DNA of 64,000 bases from Chloroflexota bacterium (lineage in GTDB: Bacteria; Chloroflexota; UBA11872; VXOZ01), in the NCBI GenBank assembly GCA_958295775.1, contig CATQHC010000008.1, forward strand, positions 1 to 64,000, written 5' to 3'. A program made the translations under genes and the position numbers. How positions within the stretch are numbered: position 1 is the stretch's first letter; every line of letters begins with the position of its first letter. The notes beneath the pieces are model-generated. The model did not search any database, was not told where the DNA came from, and saw nothing but the letters and a program-made list of their open reading frames with translations. Of the stretch, positions 48,724 to 58,453 are shown piece after piece.

Positions 48724-50238
48724 ATGGAAGACGCACTGTTTGGCACAGAAATTGAATACGGCTGCATCGGCAGCGTGCAGCCCATACGCGCCGCCCAGCA
48801 AGTCAAGGATGCCATCTTCCGCGATTGCCGGTTCGGACTCATAGACCCGCCGCCGCGCGAATGGGGCGAGGTGCCGGGCAACGGCGGCTTTCTTTTCAAC
48901 GGCGGGCGCATGTACCTGGACTTGGGCCATCTGGAGCACGCCACCGCGGAATGCCGTACCTTGACGGACATCGTGGCCCACGAGCGGGCCGGCGAGAACA
49001 TTGTCAACCAGGCTGCGCAGGCCGCCGAACTCACGTCACAGGCCTACTTCGTCAAGAACAACACCGACTATTTCGGCAATACGTTCGGCTACCACGAGAA
49101 CTATTGCATCCGTCAGAGTCCCTACGATAGCGCGCTGGTGGACGGCATGCTGCCGTTTCTCGTTACCCGCCAAATCTATGCCGGCGCCGGCTGCCTGCTG
49201 CCGCGCGGCGAGGACACCCCGGCCGCCTTCGCGCTCTCTCAGCGCGCACAGTTCGTGACGATAGACGTGAGTCACCGCGTGCGGTTTGGTGGTCGGCCCA
49301 TCATCAATCTCCGTGACGAGCCGCTAGCGGAACGCCGGTATCGCCGCCTGCACGTGATCGTGGGCGACGTGAACCGCTCTGAGTTCACTACCGCCCTGAA
49401 GATTGGCACGACCGCCTTGGTTGCGCAACTGCTGGAGCAAGGCTGGAACCCCCAGCTTGCGCTTGCCGATCCCGTGCGCGACCTGCGCCGCATTGCCGCC
49501 ACCACCGGCGGCAATTGGACCGTGGGCACGGAGGACGATAGGTATATACCAGCAACTGAGGTGCAGCGCGTCTATCTCCGTGAGGCCGAGCGCCGTTTCG
49601 CCGGGCGCGACGCGGATACCATTTGGACTCTCGAAAACTGGGCCTGGGTGCTGGACGAACTCGAGCAGGACCCGGCGCGGCTCGACGGCTACCTTGACTG
49701 GGTGACCAAGCATGAGCAGATCAAGCGCTTCGCCGGCGCCGGTCAGGCCTGGACGGACCCGGACCTCATCAAGCTCGATCTCTCCTACCACCAGATAGAC
49801 CCCTCGGTGAGTCTGTTTGACGTTCTGGCAAAGCGGCGCCGCGAACTCCTGTGGGTGGAGAGCGCTGCGGTAGCCGCTGCGGAGCAGAGCGCGCCGACGG
49901 ACACCCGCGCGCACGGGCGCGGCCGGACCCTGCGCGCGCTTGCCGCGGCCGGGGCGGATACGGCGATCCCGTGGCGCGACCTGAAGGGCTACCTGGAAAA
50001 CCTGCTCTGGGACCGCCGCTACTTCTTTCTCGCCTACGACTACATCGACGATTGGCAGGACGTCGCCGCCAACGACAGTTGGGACGTCATACCCTACGTG
50101 CTGGACTGGAAAGCCATCGCGGTCTGCGGCCGGGTGCTGGAAATGCCCGACCCCTTTGCGACGTACAACGAAGAAGCGCAGAATTTTGGGGAGAGCATTC
50201 AGGACATCTTCGAGGAAGAGTTACCAGACACCACCTAA
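48724..50238 (+). CDS. pafA: PafA-like Pup-protein ligase
   Basis: 504 residues of the same family as Dop. The N-terminus FGTEIEYG leads to NGGRMYLDLGHLEHATAEC with catalytic Asp66, without the long Dop-type insert, which favours PafA. YFVKNNTDYFGNTFGYHENY, LPFLVTRQIYAGAG, FALSQRAQFVTIDVS and INLRDEPLAERRYRRLHVIV with GDVNRSE match. PafA uses ATP to link Pup's C-terminal Glu to a lysine of target proteins. The C-terminal part is about 50 residues longer than in the M. tuberculosis enzyme (from GYLENLLWDRRYFFLAYDYI) and ends acidic (QDIFEEELPDTT). It lies 245 bases after pup. Confidence 0.83.
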   Translation: MEDALFGTEIEYGCIGSVQPIRAAQQVKDAIFRDCRFGLIDPPPREWGEVPGNGGFLFNGGRMYLDLGHLEHATAECRTLTDIVAHERAGENIVNQAAQAAELTSQAYFVKNNTDYFGNTFGYHENYCIRQSPYDSALVDGMLPFLVTRQIYAGAGCLLPRGEDTPAAFALSQRAQFVTIDVSHRVRFGGRPIINLRDEPLAERRYRRLHVIVGDVNRSEFTTALKIGTTALVAQLLEQGWNPQLALADPVRDLRRIAATTGGNWTVGTEDDRYIPATEVQRVYLREAERRFAGRDADTIWTLENWAWVLDELEQDPARLDGYLDWVTKHEQIKRFAGAGQAWTDPDLIKLDLSYHQIDPSVSLFDVLAKRRRELLWVESAAVAAAEQSAPTDTRAHGRGRTLRALAAAGADTAIPWRDLKGYLENLLWDRRYFFLAYDYIDDWQDVAANDSWDVIPYVLDWKAIAVCGRVLEMPDPFATYNEEAQNFGESIQDIFEEELPDTT

Positions 50239-50399
50239 ACCCGGTTCACGCCGTTCATGCTCTGATCCTTGGTCAAGCTCAGGGCAGGCAAGGGCAGCAT
50301 GAGAGGCCAGGCTATTATCTCGGCCAGCCGCGACTTGCAGGGGGAGTGTACGCCTTGTCGCTATATCTAAAGAGGCGTGCCGGCGTTCTGTCTATCTTG

Positions 50400-50421
50400 G
50401 TAGCGGGGGGTTGTCCCCCGC
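50400..50421. repeat. Palindromic repeat, family A
   Basis: GGTAGCGGGGGG-TT-GTCCCCCGC, between pafA and cysS. Confidence 0.7.
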
Positions 50422-50470
50422 TTCGGTCTTCAGCCTGAGGGGAGAACTCCCGTTCAATTGGCCGTATATG

Positions 50471-50498
50471 AAACGCCCCACGGAGGTGTGGGGCGTTT
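50471..50498. terminator. Bidirectional terminator between pafA and cysS
   Basis: AAACGCCCCAC-GGAGGT-GTGGGGCGTTT, an 11-base perfect stem with T or A tails, 29 bases beyond the cysS stop. Confidence 0.8.
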
Positions 50499-50527
50499 GA
50501 ACTGCCATGTTTCGCGCAGGTTTGCCG

Positions 50528-51943
50528 CTACGACTTCTTGCGCCACACCGTGCCGCCGGGGGCATCTTCCAACGCGATGCCCAGCGCCACCAGCTCATCG
50601 CGCACCTTGTCCGCCAGCGCAAACTGCTTCTCTTTGCGCAGGTCCGCCCGCAGCTCTACCAGCAGGTCGATGAAGGCCCCCGCATCGCCGTCGCCTGTTG
50701 CCAATTCAGCTTCCAGCATCTCTTGCAGGTCGATGCCAATGATGTCGGCGAGGTTCACCAGTGTCTCCTGCGCGGCCTGCAGGGTGGCGGGCAGCGCCCG
50801 CGCGCCGAGGCGATTGATCTCGCGGACAAGTTCGTAGAGTTGGCCCAACGCGCCGGCAGAGTTGAAGTCGCTATCCATGGCGGCAAAGAAGCCGCTCTCC
50901 GCCCGCTCCCTTGCCTGCGCAAGTTCGGCATCCGCGCTGTGCTCGCCGCTGCTCTGCACGCGCAACGCGCCTGTCATACGCCCCATGCCGGCCCGCGCCT
51001 GTTCGAGACTATCCGGAGAATAGGTAAGGGGCGAACGGTAATGCACGGAGAGCAGGTAGAGCCGCAGCACCGGCCCATGGTACTCCTTGAGAATATCCTC
51101 GATGGTGATGAAATTGCCGAGCGAATGGGCCATCTTCTGGCCGTTGATCGTGAGCAGACCGGTGTGCAGCCAGTACTTCGTGAAGGGGCTCTTGCCCGTA
51201 AACGCTTCGCTCTGCGCGATCTCGTTTTCGTGATGGGGGAATATGAGGTCGGCCCCGCCGCCGTGAATGTCGATCTGCTCACCCAGCGTCTCATAGATCA
51301 TGGTGCTGCACTCGATGTGCCAGCCGGGGCGTCCCTGCCCCCAGGGGCTCTGCCACCACGGCTCACCGGGCTTGGCCGGTTTCCACAAGGCGAAGTCGCG
51401 GGGATCGCGTTTGCCCGGCTCCTCATCCACCCGGCCCGAGGCGCCCGCCTGAATGCCGCTCTCCTCGGTCCGCGTTGAGAGCGCGCCGTATTCCCGAAAT
51501 CCCGGCACGGAGAAGTACACCGCATCTTCAACCGCATAGGCTGCCTGCTTCTCGATTAAGCCCTCGATCATTGCGATGATCTGCGGCAGGGTCTCGGTAA
51601 CCTTGGGAAACTCATGCGCCCGCAGCACGTTGAGGTTGCCCATCACGGCATCGTAGGCATCCGTGTACTTTTGCGCCACCTCATCAGCCGTCACGCCCTC
51701 ACGTTCCGCCGCCGCAATGATCTTGTCGTCTACGTCGGTGATATTCTGGATATGCTGCACTTCATAGCCGCAATACGTGAGGTAACGGCGGATCATGTCC
51801 ATAGCCACGAACAAGCGGGCATGGCCGATGTGAGGCTCGCGCTTCGGCGTCATGCCGCATACGTACATCTTGACGTCCTTGCCGTCAAGGGGCGCAAACG
51901 CTTCTCTCTGACCGCCAAGCGTGTTGGATATGCTAAGCGTCAC
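50528..51943 (-). CDS. cysS: Cysteinyl-tRNA synthetase CysS
   Basis: CysS charges tRNA-Cys with cysteine. The class I HIGH motif is [11 protein letters not shown]; zinc ligands fit [16 protein letters not shown] and [10 protein letters not shown]; the KMSKS motif reads KMAHSLGNF, a noticeable variant. The anticodon-binding helices follow. GTG 51943 is preferred (GGAGAGA upstream), overlapping cysE by 11 bases; a longer frame to 51994 lies fully inside cysE. About 471 residues, normal length. It ends the cysE-cysS unit. Confidence 0.95.
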   Translation of the reverse strand: MTLSISNTLGGQREAFAPLDGKDVKMYVCGMTPKREPHIGHARLFVAMDMIRRYLTYCGYEVQHIQNITDVDDKIIAAAEREGVTADEVAQKYTDAYDAVMGNLNVLRAHEFPKVTETLPQIIAMIEGLIEKQAAYAVEDAVYFSVPGFREYGALSTRTEESGIQAGASGRVDEEPGKRDPRDFALWKPAKPGEPWWQSPWGQGRPGWHIECSTMIYETLGEQIDIHGGGADLIFPHHENEIAQSEAFTGKSPFTKYWLHTGLLTINGQKMAHSLGNFITIEDILKEYHGPVLRLYLLSVHYRSPLTYSPDSLEQARAGMGRMTGALRVQSSGEHSADAELAQARERAESGFFAAMDSDFNSAGALGQLYELVREINRLGARALPATLQAAQETLVNLADIIGIDLQEMLEAELATGDGDAGAFIDLLVELRADLRKEKQFALADKVRDELVALGIALEDAPGGTVWRKKS

Positions 51944-52622
51944 GGCATCTCTCCAGCGTCTCCTCGCGCTCCGGGGACGCTCCTTCTTTTTCAAAGCGCG
52001 CCAGCCGCGCTTCCAGGTCTACTACACGTTTCTGCAACCTGTAGAGCGCCTCCGCCATGGGATCGGGCTGCACCACCCGCGCGCTCTCGCCCGTATGCGG
52101 GTCACGCATAGCCACCACGTGCCCCGGCACGCCGACCACAGTGGCATGCGGCGGCACGTCATTTACAACAACGGCGCCCGCGCCGATAACGGTCTCTTCA
52201 CCAACCGTCACGGGGCCCAGGATCTTTGCGCCCGCGCCCACGATGACATTGTCGCACAACGTGGGGTGGCGCTTGCCGGTATGCAGCGTCTGCGCCCCCA
52301 GGGTCACGCCCTGGTACAGCGTGACGTTCGTGCCAACTTCCGCCGTCTCGCCGATTACTACACCCATGCCGTGGTCGATGAAGAGACCCGGCCCCAGCAA
52401 TGCGCCGGGATGGATCTCAATTCCGGTGAGAAAGCGCGCAAAATGGGAGAGAACGCGGGGAAGGACCGGTACTCCCGCGTTCCACAGAGCGTGCGTGAGG
52501 CGATAGAACCAGATAGCGTGCACGCCCGGATAGGCTAGAATGACTTCGATTACGTTGCGCGCAGCAGGATCACGCTCAAGCGTTACACGAATGTCCTGCC
52601 GCAGCGTGTGCAGAATGCTCAT
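51933..52622 (-). CDS. cysE: Serine O-acetyltransferase CysE
   Basis: CysE makes O-acetylserine from serine and acetyl-CoA, the precursor of cysteine. About 229 residues from ATG 52622. The left-handed beta-helix hexapeptides are seen in [55 protein letters not shown] and [20 protein letters not shown]. The catalytic His sits in IDHGMG. The C-terminal tail is a long helix ([20 protein letters not shown]), not the usual CysK-binding Ile end. It overlaps cysS and follows ispF. Confidence 0.94.
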   Translation of the reverse strand: MSILHTLRQDIRVTLERDPAARNVIEVILAYPGVHAIWFYRLTHALWNAGVPVLPRVLSHFARFLTGIEIHPGALLGPGLFIDHGMGVVIGETAEVGTNVTLYQGVTLGAQTLHTGKRHPTLCDNVIVGAGAKILGPVTVGEETVIGAGAVVVNDVPPHATVVGVPGHVVAMRDPHTGESARVVQPDPMAEALYRLQKRVVDLEARLARFEKEGASPEREETLERCRDA

Positions 52623-52712
52623 GACCTCTACTTCCCTCGTTACAACACTGCGCCCCAAACACTTCGGATCGCGCATGAGAGGCTCCTGCCCGTGCGCAAT
52701 CACTCCAGGCCC

Positions 52713-53336
52713 CTAGCGGGGCGTCATACACGCGCAGTCTTGCAGAGAGGGATCGTGCAGCAGAAGCGCCACGGCGTGCGCGCCGATACCCTTGACGGCA
52801 CCGATCGCGTCCAGTCCTTCAGTTGTGGTGGACTTTATGCCTACGGACACTTCCTTCACTCCCAGAGTTTGAGCGATGTTGACCTGCATCGCAGGGATAT
52901 GGCCCGCCAGCCGGGGCCTTTGCGCCAGTATTGTACTGTCTATGTTTAGCACGCGCCACTGTCGTTCAGCCAGTAGCGTACGCACCTTGCCCAACAATTG
53001 CAAGCTGTCGGCGCCTGCGTACTGCGGATCATCCGCTGGGAATTGGCGGCCGATGTCGGGCAAGCCCGCGGCGCCCAGCAGCGCGTCGATCATGGCGTGC
53101 ACCAAGACATCCGCGTCCGAGTGCCCCGCAAGACCTTGGTCAAACGGCACGTGCACGCCGCCAAGGATAAGCGGCCGTCCCGGTACAAGCCGATGCACGT
53201 CGTAGCCGCTGCCAACGCGCAGCCCAGCGACCGCCCGCGCTGCCGCGGCTGCCTCTTTCTCTTCGCTTGCGGCAGTCGGCGTATCGGTTTGCCCTGCCTC
53301 CACTAGCCGACTCCATCGCTCCGCTGCACCTGCCAT
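52713..53336 (-). CDS. ispF: 2-C-methyl-D-erythritol 2,4-cyclodiphosphate synthase IspF
   Basis: IspF cyclises CDP-ME 2-phosphate in the MEP isoprenoid pathway. Motifs are RVGSGYDVHRLVPG (metal Asp and His), LAGHSDADVLVHAMIDALLG, DIGRQFPADDP and IKSTTTEGLDAIG. The frame starts 34 bases inside ispD; its first 38 or so residues are an Ala/Glu-rich extension before the normal start region, so a later start is possible. ispD lies directly upstream on the same strand. Confidence 0.95.
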   Translation of the reverse strand: MAGAAERWSRLVEAGQTDTPTAASEEKEAAAAARAVAGLRVGSGYDVHRLVPGRPLILGGVHVPFDQGLAGHSDADVLVHAMIDALLGAAGLPDIGRQFPADDPQYAGADSLQLLGKVRTLLAERQWRVLNIDSTILAQRPRLAGHIPAMQVNIAQTLGVKEVSVGIKSTTTEGLDAIGAVKGIGAHAVALLLHDPSLQDCACMTPR

Positions 53337-54007
53337 TGGGCGAATGCCAAGTCCCTTGGCGTGGTGATTTTCATGTTACCATAGTCCCCCGGCACCACAT
53401 AGACGACCGCGCCGCAGGCCTCCACTACGGCCGCGTCATCGGTAAACCCGGCCAAATGGGCTTGCTGTTCCGCATAGGCACGCTCAAGCAACGCGCGCGC
53501 AAAGACTTGAGGAGTCTGTACGGCCCGCAACTCGCTGCGCGGGAGCGTTTCCCTGGCACGCTCATTCTTGTCAACGCGCTTGATGGTGTCGGCGCAGGGC
53601 ACCCCAGGTACCGCCGCTCCGTGCTGCTGTGCCGCGGTGAACCCGCGCAGGATGAGTTCTTGGGTTACGAAGGGACGCGCCGCATCGTGCACGGCTACGT
53701 ATGCGGCCGGCACGTTTCGCAAGGCCCGCAGACCGTGCGCCACCGAGTGGCTGCGGCTCGCGCCGCCCGCGCAGACGGCGTTCACCTTGCGCCAGCCTTG
53801 CTCCCGGACCAATTCCTGGCAAGAGGCTACTCTGTCCGCTGCCACCACGAGTATGATCGCAGTGACCGCCGCTGCCGCCTCAAAGACCGCCACGGTGGCG
53901 GCAAGCAGCGGCCGCCCGCCCAGAGGCGCATAGAGCTTGTCGTGTCCCTGCATGCGGCTGCTGCGTCCGCCGCCGACGATGATGGCCGCCAAACCTGTAT
54001 CCGTCAC
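53303..54007 (-). CDS. ispD: 2-C-methyl-D-erythritol 4-phosphate cytidylyltransferase IspD
   Basis: IspD transfers CMP to MEP. From GTG 54007 (GGAGG nine bases upstream) about 234 residues. The CTP-binding loop reads AAIIVGGGRSSRMQGHDKLY; AVHDAARPFVTQEL, AVQTPQVFARALLERAY and FTDDAAVVEACG follow. Sixteen more in-frame codons before the GTG are unsupported. It overlaps ispF and follows radA by 60 bases. Confidence 0.94.
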   Translation of the reverse strand: MTDTGLAAIIVGGGRSSRMQGHDKLYAPLGGRPLLAATVAVFEAAAAVTAIILVVAADRVASCQELVREQGWRKVNAVCAGGASRSHSVAHGLRALRNVPAAYVAVHDAARPFVTQELILRGFTAAQQHGAAVPGVPCADTIKRVDKNERARETLPRSELRAVQTPQVFARALLERAYAEQQAHLAGFTDDAAVVEACGAVVYVVPGDYGNMKITTPRDLAFAQWQVQRSDGVG

Positions 54008-54067
54008 GTGTGCAGGCCTCCACCAGCCAGGAGCCGTTTTCCAGTTAGTCCGCACATCAGTAGTGTA

Positions 54068-55531
54068 TTATGCCTGCAATCGGGGCGACGCCGCTTCCTC
54101 GGCGCCTGTGTGAACGCGCTCCTGAGCGCCTTCAGGCCCGTCCTCCCGGTCCTTCCGTGGCGGCTTGCCCAAGGCGAGCCGAATGGCCTGGCGCACACTC
54201 TCCGCGCGGAGAAGATCGAGGTTGTCCGCGCCCAGTTGCGTAGGCTTGCTCGTGCGCGACACCAGAACCCGATTGAAACCGCGTCGCGTTGCCTCCAGCA
54301 CCCGTTCATCCAGCTTGAAGACACTGCGCAACTCGCCAGCCAGCCCTACCTCGCCAATCGCGACCAAGTCTCCCGGCAGCGCTACATCCACGACACTGGA
54401 GGCGATTGCCAAACAGACTGCGAGATCCACGGCGGGTTCATCCAATTCCAGGCCGCCGACTACATTCACGTAGACGTCCTGATCGGCCAGGCGCAAGCCC
54501 GCGCGCTTGGTGAGCACCGCAATCAGCATATGCAGCCGGCTCTGATCGACGCCATTGGCCATGCGCCGCGGCACCGCCAGCGGGCTGTACGTCACCAACG
54601 CCTGTACCTCGACGAGGAGCGGACGGGAACCCTCCAGCGGCACGGCAATGGCAGAGCCGGGGCTGGGTTCGCGCTCCGCGAGAAATGCCGCCGAGGGATT
54701 GGTGACTTCCACCAAGCCCCGCTCCTGCATGGCGAATATGCCCACCTCGTTCGTGGACCCAAAACGGTTCTTGGTGGCCCGGAGAATGCGGTAGTTGTGG
54801 TGCTGATCGCCCGCCAAGGCCAGCACTGTGTCGACCATGTGCTCCAACGTCTTCGGCCCTGCCACGGCGCCTTCTTTCGTAACGTGGCCGACCATGAAGA
54901 GCGTGACCCCGGTCTGCTTAGCTGTAGCGACTAACTGTGAAGCGCATGCGCGCACCTGTCCGATGCTGCCGGGCACGCCGCTCAACTCCGCACTCACCAA
55001 CGTCTGAATGGAATCAATGATGACGAGACCCGGACGCACCTGGGCGACGGCATCCTGTATTGCGTCCAGATCGACTTCTGCAAGGACGTACAGCTCTTGG
55101 GGGTCGAGACCAAGCCGCGAGGCGCGCAGGCGTATTTGCGCCGCGCTTTCCTCGCCTGAAACATACAGCACCGGCCGCTCGGCGCACGCGAGCGCAATCG
55201 CGAATTGCAGCAGGAGCGTAGACTTGCCGATGCCCGGATCGCCGGAGAGGAGCACCGCGCTTCCCGGCACCAGTCCGCCGCCCAAAACGCGGTGGAGTTC
55301 GCCGATGCGCACCGGTATGCGCAAGAGGTCGCCGGGCGGAATATCCTGCAACTTCCGCGCCTGCATTACCGTGCCCCTTGCCGGAGCAGTCCGACCGGCG
55401 GCCGCGGAGCCCTCGCGGTGCACCGTCTCCACCAGGCTGTTCCAGGCTTCGCAGGAAGGACATTGCCCGGCCCACTTCGGGGCCTCATACGCGCACTGCT
55501 GGCATATGAATACGGTCTTCGCTTTGCTCAC
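54068..55531 (-). CDS. radA: DNA repair protein RadA
   Basis: RadA helps process recombination intermediates. The N-terminal four-Cys zinc finger is CQQCAYEAPKWAGQCPSC. The RecA-like ATPase has Walker A SGDPGIGKSTLL, then VIIDSIQTL, and the RadA motif ATKNRFGST. The C-terminal Lon-like domain is YSPLAVPRRMANGVDQSRLH to GEVGLAGELRSV. The start is GTG (VSKAKT). It leads the radA-ispD-ispF-cysE-cysS order typical of Firmicutes-like genomes (disA and gltX are absent). Confidence 0.96.
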   Translation of the reverse strand: MSKAKTVFICQQCAYEAPKWAGQCPSCEAWNSLVETVHREGSAAAGRTAPARGTVMQARKLQDIPPGDLLRIPVRIGELHRVLGGGLVPGSAVLLSGDPGIGKSTLLLQFAIALACAERPVLYVSGEESAAQIRLRASRLGLDPQELYVLAEVDLDAIQDAVAQVRPGLVIIDSIQTLVSAELSGVPGSIGQVRACASQLVATAKQTGVTLFMVGHVTKEGAVAGPKTLEHMVDTVLALAGDQHHNYRILRATKNRFGSTNEVGIFAMQERGLVEVTNPSAAFLAEREPSPGSAIAVPLEGSRPLLVEVQALVTYSPLAVPRRMANGVDQSRLHMLIAVLTKRAGLRLADQDVYVNVVGGLELDEPAVDLAVCLAIASSVVDVALPGDLVAIGEVGLAGELRSVFKLDERVLEATRRGFNRVLVSRTSKPTQLGADNLDLLRAESVRQAIRLALGKPPRKDREDGPEGAQERVHTGAEEAASPRLQA

Positions 55532-55636
55532 CGGCTACCTGCTTCCGCCTGTTGGTAGAATAGTTTTCAAGGAAATTGTCATCACCCTTCAGAGAAATGA
55601 ATTCGGCTGACTCTGTCAATGATGCGGTTTCGTTCC

Positions 55637-55661
55637 GGTAGCGCAGGTTTGCAACCTGCGC
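55637..55661. repeat. Palindromic repeat, family B
   Basis: GGTAGCGCAGGTT-T-GCAACCTGCGC. Confidence 0.75.
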
Positions 55662-55797
55662 CCGCTGCCGTCCTTGCAATCAGGTAGGCGGAGCCTACTT
55701 CCGTTATTCGGGCGCACGCCGGATTCCATCTGTGCCGCGCAGCCTCGACTCCGGCGCCAGCGTGTCGGAGGGGGCGCTCCTGCACAGCATCGCAAAG

Positions 55798-55813
55798 CGG
55801 GGGACAAGCCCCC
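55798..55813. repeat. Palindromic repeat, family A, short copy
   Basis: CGGGGGACAAGCCCCC, the core of family A in inverted orientation. Confidence 0.6.
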
Positions 55814-55931
55814 AGACTAAATCCACCCAATGGACCGCTTGGGCGCTGTCCGCCCTGCCGGCCAGGCCCGTGCCGCAGTCTGCAGCTTGCTTCTCCATTC
55901 TACCGCAGGCACAATTCGCGACCATACCAAA

Positions 55932-55959
55932 GAACCGCCCAGTTTTCACTGAGCGGTTC
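55932..55959 (-). terminator. Terminator of clpC
   Basis: GAACCGCCCAGT-TTTC-ACTGAGCGGTTC (one mismatch). On the minus strand it is followed by TTTGG, 28 bases after the clpC stop. Confidence 0.7.
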
Positions 55960-55987
55960 ATTCAATTCCGATTGAATTCTCCAGAGG

Positions 55988-58453
55988 CTACGCCTGCTCC
56001 ACAAGCACCCGCACCTCTAGGCGCAATTCCTCGCCGTCGCGGTCAACCACCACGGTATCACCCGCGTGGAACTTATCTGCCAGCAAGCCTTCCGCGAGCT
56101 CGTTTTCAATCAGATTTTGAATCACGCGCCGCAGCGGCCGCGCGCCATTGTCAGGATCATAGCCCTGCTCTACCAGTAGTTCCTTGGCATCGTCGGTAAC
56201 TTCCAGCGCAATGTCCTGCTCGGTCAGGCGGGCCTGTACCTCTGCAAGCTGAATATCAACGATGCTAATGATGTCTTCTTTCGACAGATGGCGGAAGACC
56301 ACGACGCTATCCACGCGATTGAGAAACTCAGGACGGAACGTTTTCTTAATCTCCGCCATGACCCGCTCCCGCATCTCTTTGTAGAATTGGCCCTCCGTGC
56401 GGAGGTCCGACGCTTCCAACCTGAAACCAATGGCGGCGTCACGCTTGATGAGGTGCGCGCCGACATTGGAGGTCATGATGAGGATCGTATTGCGAAAGTC
56501 CACCGTGCGGCCCTTGCCGTCGGTGAGCCTGCCGTCTTCCATGATTTGGAGCAGCACGTTGAAGACATCGGGGTGGGCCTTCTCAATCTCGTCCAGCAGT
56601 ACCACCGAGTAGCTGCGCCGCCGCACGGATTCCGTGAGCTGGCCGCCTTCCTCATAGCCCACGTAGCCGGGAGGCGCCCCGACCAGACGCGAGATGGTGT
56701 GCTTTTCCATGTATTCCGACATATCGAGCCGCACCATGGCATCGCTGCTGCCAAACATGAACTCCGCCAGCGCCCGTGCCAGGTACGTCTTACCGGAGCC
56801 GGTGGGGCCCACGAATATGAAGGAGCCAATCGGCCGCTTGGGGTCCTTGAGTCCGGCGCGCGCGCGCCGGACGGCCTTGGAGACGTTGCTGATGGCTTCT
56901 TCCTGGCTGACGACTTTTTCGTGGAGGTTCTCCTCCATGTGGAGCAACCGCGCGGATTCCTCCTGCGCGATGCGGGTCACCGGAATGCCCGTCCACATGG
57001 AGACCACCGTCGCCACGTCCTCTTTCGTAACTTCCGGCCACTTCTCTTCTTTGTCCGGCCAGTCCGATTCCAAGTCTTCTATCTTCTTGCGCAGTTCCGC
57101 TTCTTTCTCGCCCAGCCCGACCGCCTCGTCATATTGGCGGCTCTCGATGGCGTCTTCTTTCTCCCGCACAATGCCGTCGAGATCCTTCACCGCATTGCGC
57201 AATGCGTTCGACGTATTTGCCTGTTGGATGCGCACCCGCGACGAAGCCTCATCGATGAGGTCGATTGCCTTATCCGGCAAAAAGCGATCGGTCACGTAGC
57301 GGCCCGACATTTCCGCTGCTACTTTGACGGCTTCATCAACAATGTGCACCTTGTGGTGCTCCTCATAGCGCTCTTTCACGCCCTGCAGCACCGCGATTGT
57401 CTCCTCGATATCGAGCTCGCGCACGTGCACCGGTTGGAATCTGCGCTCCAGAGCCGCGTCGCGTTCGATGTACTTGCGGTATTCGTCCAGCGTGGTTGCG
57501 CCGATGCACTGCAATTCCCCGCGTGACAGCGCCGGCTTGAGGATATTTGCCGCATCCACCGCGCCTTCCGCGGCGCCGGCGCCGACGAGTGTATGCAACT
57601 CGTCGATAAAGAGCATGCAATCGCCGGACCCGCGAATCTCCTCGAGGATCTTCTTCAGCCGTTCTTCGAATTCACCGCGATACTTGGTACCGGCCACCAG
57701 CGCGCCAATGTCCAAGGTGAGCAACCGTTTGCCAAGCAACGTTTCCGGCACGTCACCTGCGATGACCCGCTGCGCCAGCCCTTCCACAATTGCGGTCTTG
57801 CCAACGCCGGGTTCACCGATCAGGGCGGGGTTATTCTTCGTGCGGCGGGAGAGTATTTGCACCACACGTTCGATCTCCTGCTCACGGCCGATCACCGGAT
57901 CGAGTTTCTCCGCGCGGGCCGCGGCGGTGAGGTCGATGCCCATTTGGTCGATCAGAGGAGTGCGTGAGGAAGCCTGGCGACCGCCACTCTCATGGGTGAG
58001 CCGCGAGGGCTGCTGGCTGACCGATTGAATGACCTGCTGCCGCACTTTCTCCAGGCTCACGCCCAAACTCTCCAGCACGCCTGCCGCAATGCCCTCGCCT
58101 TCACGCACGAGGCCCAACAGCAGGTGTTCGGTGCCGATGTAGTTGTGACCTAAGCGGCGCGCCTCTTCTGCCGCCAGTTCGATAACCTTCTTCGCACGCG
58201 GCGTGAGGCTGATATCCCCCTGATTGACTCGCTCACCGCGTCCGATGATAAACTCCACGGCACTGCGCACTTTGGTGAGGTCCACACCCATGTCGTAGAG
58301 CACCTTCGCGGCAATGCCTTCGCCTTCACGGACGAGGCCCAGCAGCAGGTGCTCGGTGCCGATGTAGTTATGGTTGAAGCGACGGGCCTCTTCCTGGGCA
58401 AGCATGAGAACCCGCTTCGCTCGGTCGGTGTATTTGTCGAACAGGGGGCTCAC
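55988..58453 (-). CDS. clpC: ATP-dependent Clp protease ATPase subunit ClpC
   Basis: ClpC unfolds proteins for ClpP. 821 residues from a GTG start with GGAGAA upstream. Two Clp-N repeats ([20 protein letters not shown] and [20 protein letters not shown]), AAA1 with Walker [11 protein letters not shown] and Walker [16 protein letters not shown], a UVR-like middle region ([20 protein letters not shown]), and AAA2 with [12 protein letters not shown] and [16 protein letters not shown]. It starts four bases inside the preceding Clp-N-only gene (GTGA overlap), so the two are co-translated. No ctsR, mcsA or mcsB is nearby. A Clp protease would be a candidate fate for tagged or damaged proteins. Confidence 0.97.
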   Translation of the reverse strand: MSPLFDKYTDRAKRVLMLAQEEARRFNHNYIGTEHLLLGLVREGEGIAAKVLYDMGVDLTKVRSAVEFIIGRGERVNQGDISLTPRAKKVIELAAEEARRLGHNYIGTEHLLLGLVREGEGIAAGVLESLGVSLEKVRQQVIQSVSQQPSRLTHESGGRQASSRTPLIDQMGIDLTAAARAEKLDPVIGREQEIERVVQILSRRTKNNPALIGEPGVGKTAIVEGLAQRVIAGDVPETLLGKRLLTLDIGALVAGTKYRGEFEERLKKILEEIRGSGDCMLFIDELHTLVGAGAAEGAVDAANILKPALSRGELQCIGATTLDEYRKYIERDAALERRFQPVHVRELDIEETIAVLQGVKERYEEHHKVHIVDEAVKVAAEMSGRYVTDRFLPDKAIDLIDEASSRVRIQQANTSNALRNAVKDLDGIVREKEDAIESRQYDEAVGLGEKEAELRKKIEDLESDWPDKEEKWPEVTKEDVATVVSMWTGIPVTRIAQEESARLLHMEENLHEKVVSQEEAISNVSKAVRRARAGLKDPKRPIGSFIFVGPTGSGKTYLARALAEFMFGSSDAMVRLDMSEYMEKHTISRLVGAPPGYVGYEEGGQLTESVRRRSYSVVLLDEIEKAHPDVFNVLLQIMEDGRLTDGKGRTVDFRNTILIMTSNVGAHLIKRDAAIGFRLEASDLRTEGQFYKEMRERVMAEIKKTFRPEFLNRVDSVVVFRHLSKEDIISIVDIQLAEVQARLTEQDIALEVTDDAKELLVEQGYDPDNGARPLRRVIQNLIENELAEGLLADKFHAGDTVVVDRDGEELRLEVRVLVEQA

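Larger units (their letters stand above)
55532..55987. other. Intergenic region between clpC and radA
   Basis: This gap of 456 bases holds a family B repeat (55637), a family A repeat (55798) and the clpC terminator (55932). It separates the clpC unit from the radA unit. Confidence 0.75.

Noticed and set aside
53267-54934. 555-codon plus-strand frame
   Set aside because: It lies wholly antisense to ispD and radA, which have full family motifs; it reads as Arg/His/Ala-rich shadow sequence.
56288-57526. 412-codon plus-strand frame
   Set aside because: Antisense to the AAA domains of clpC; no motif and shadow-type composition.
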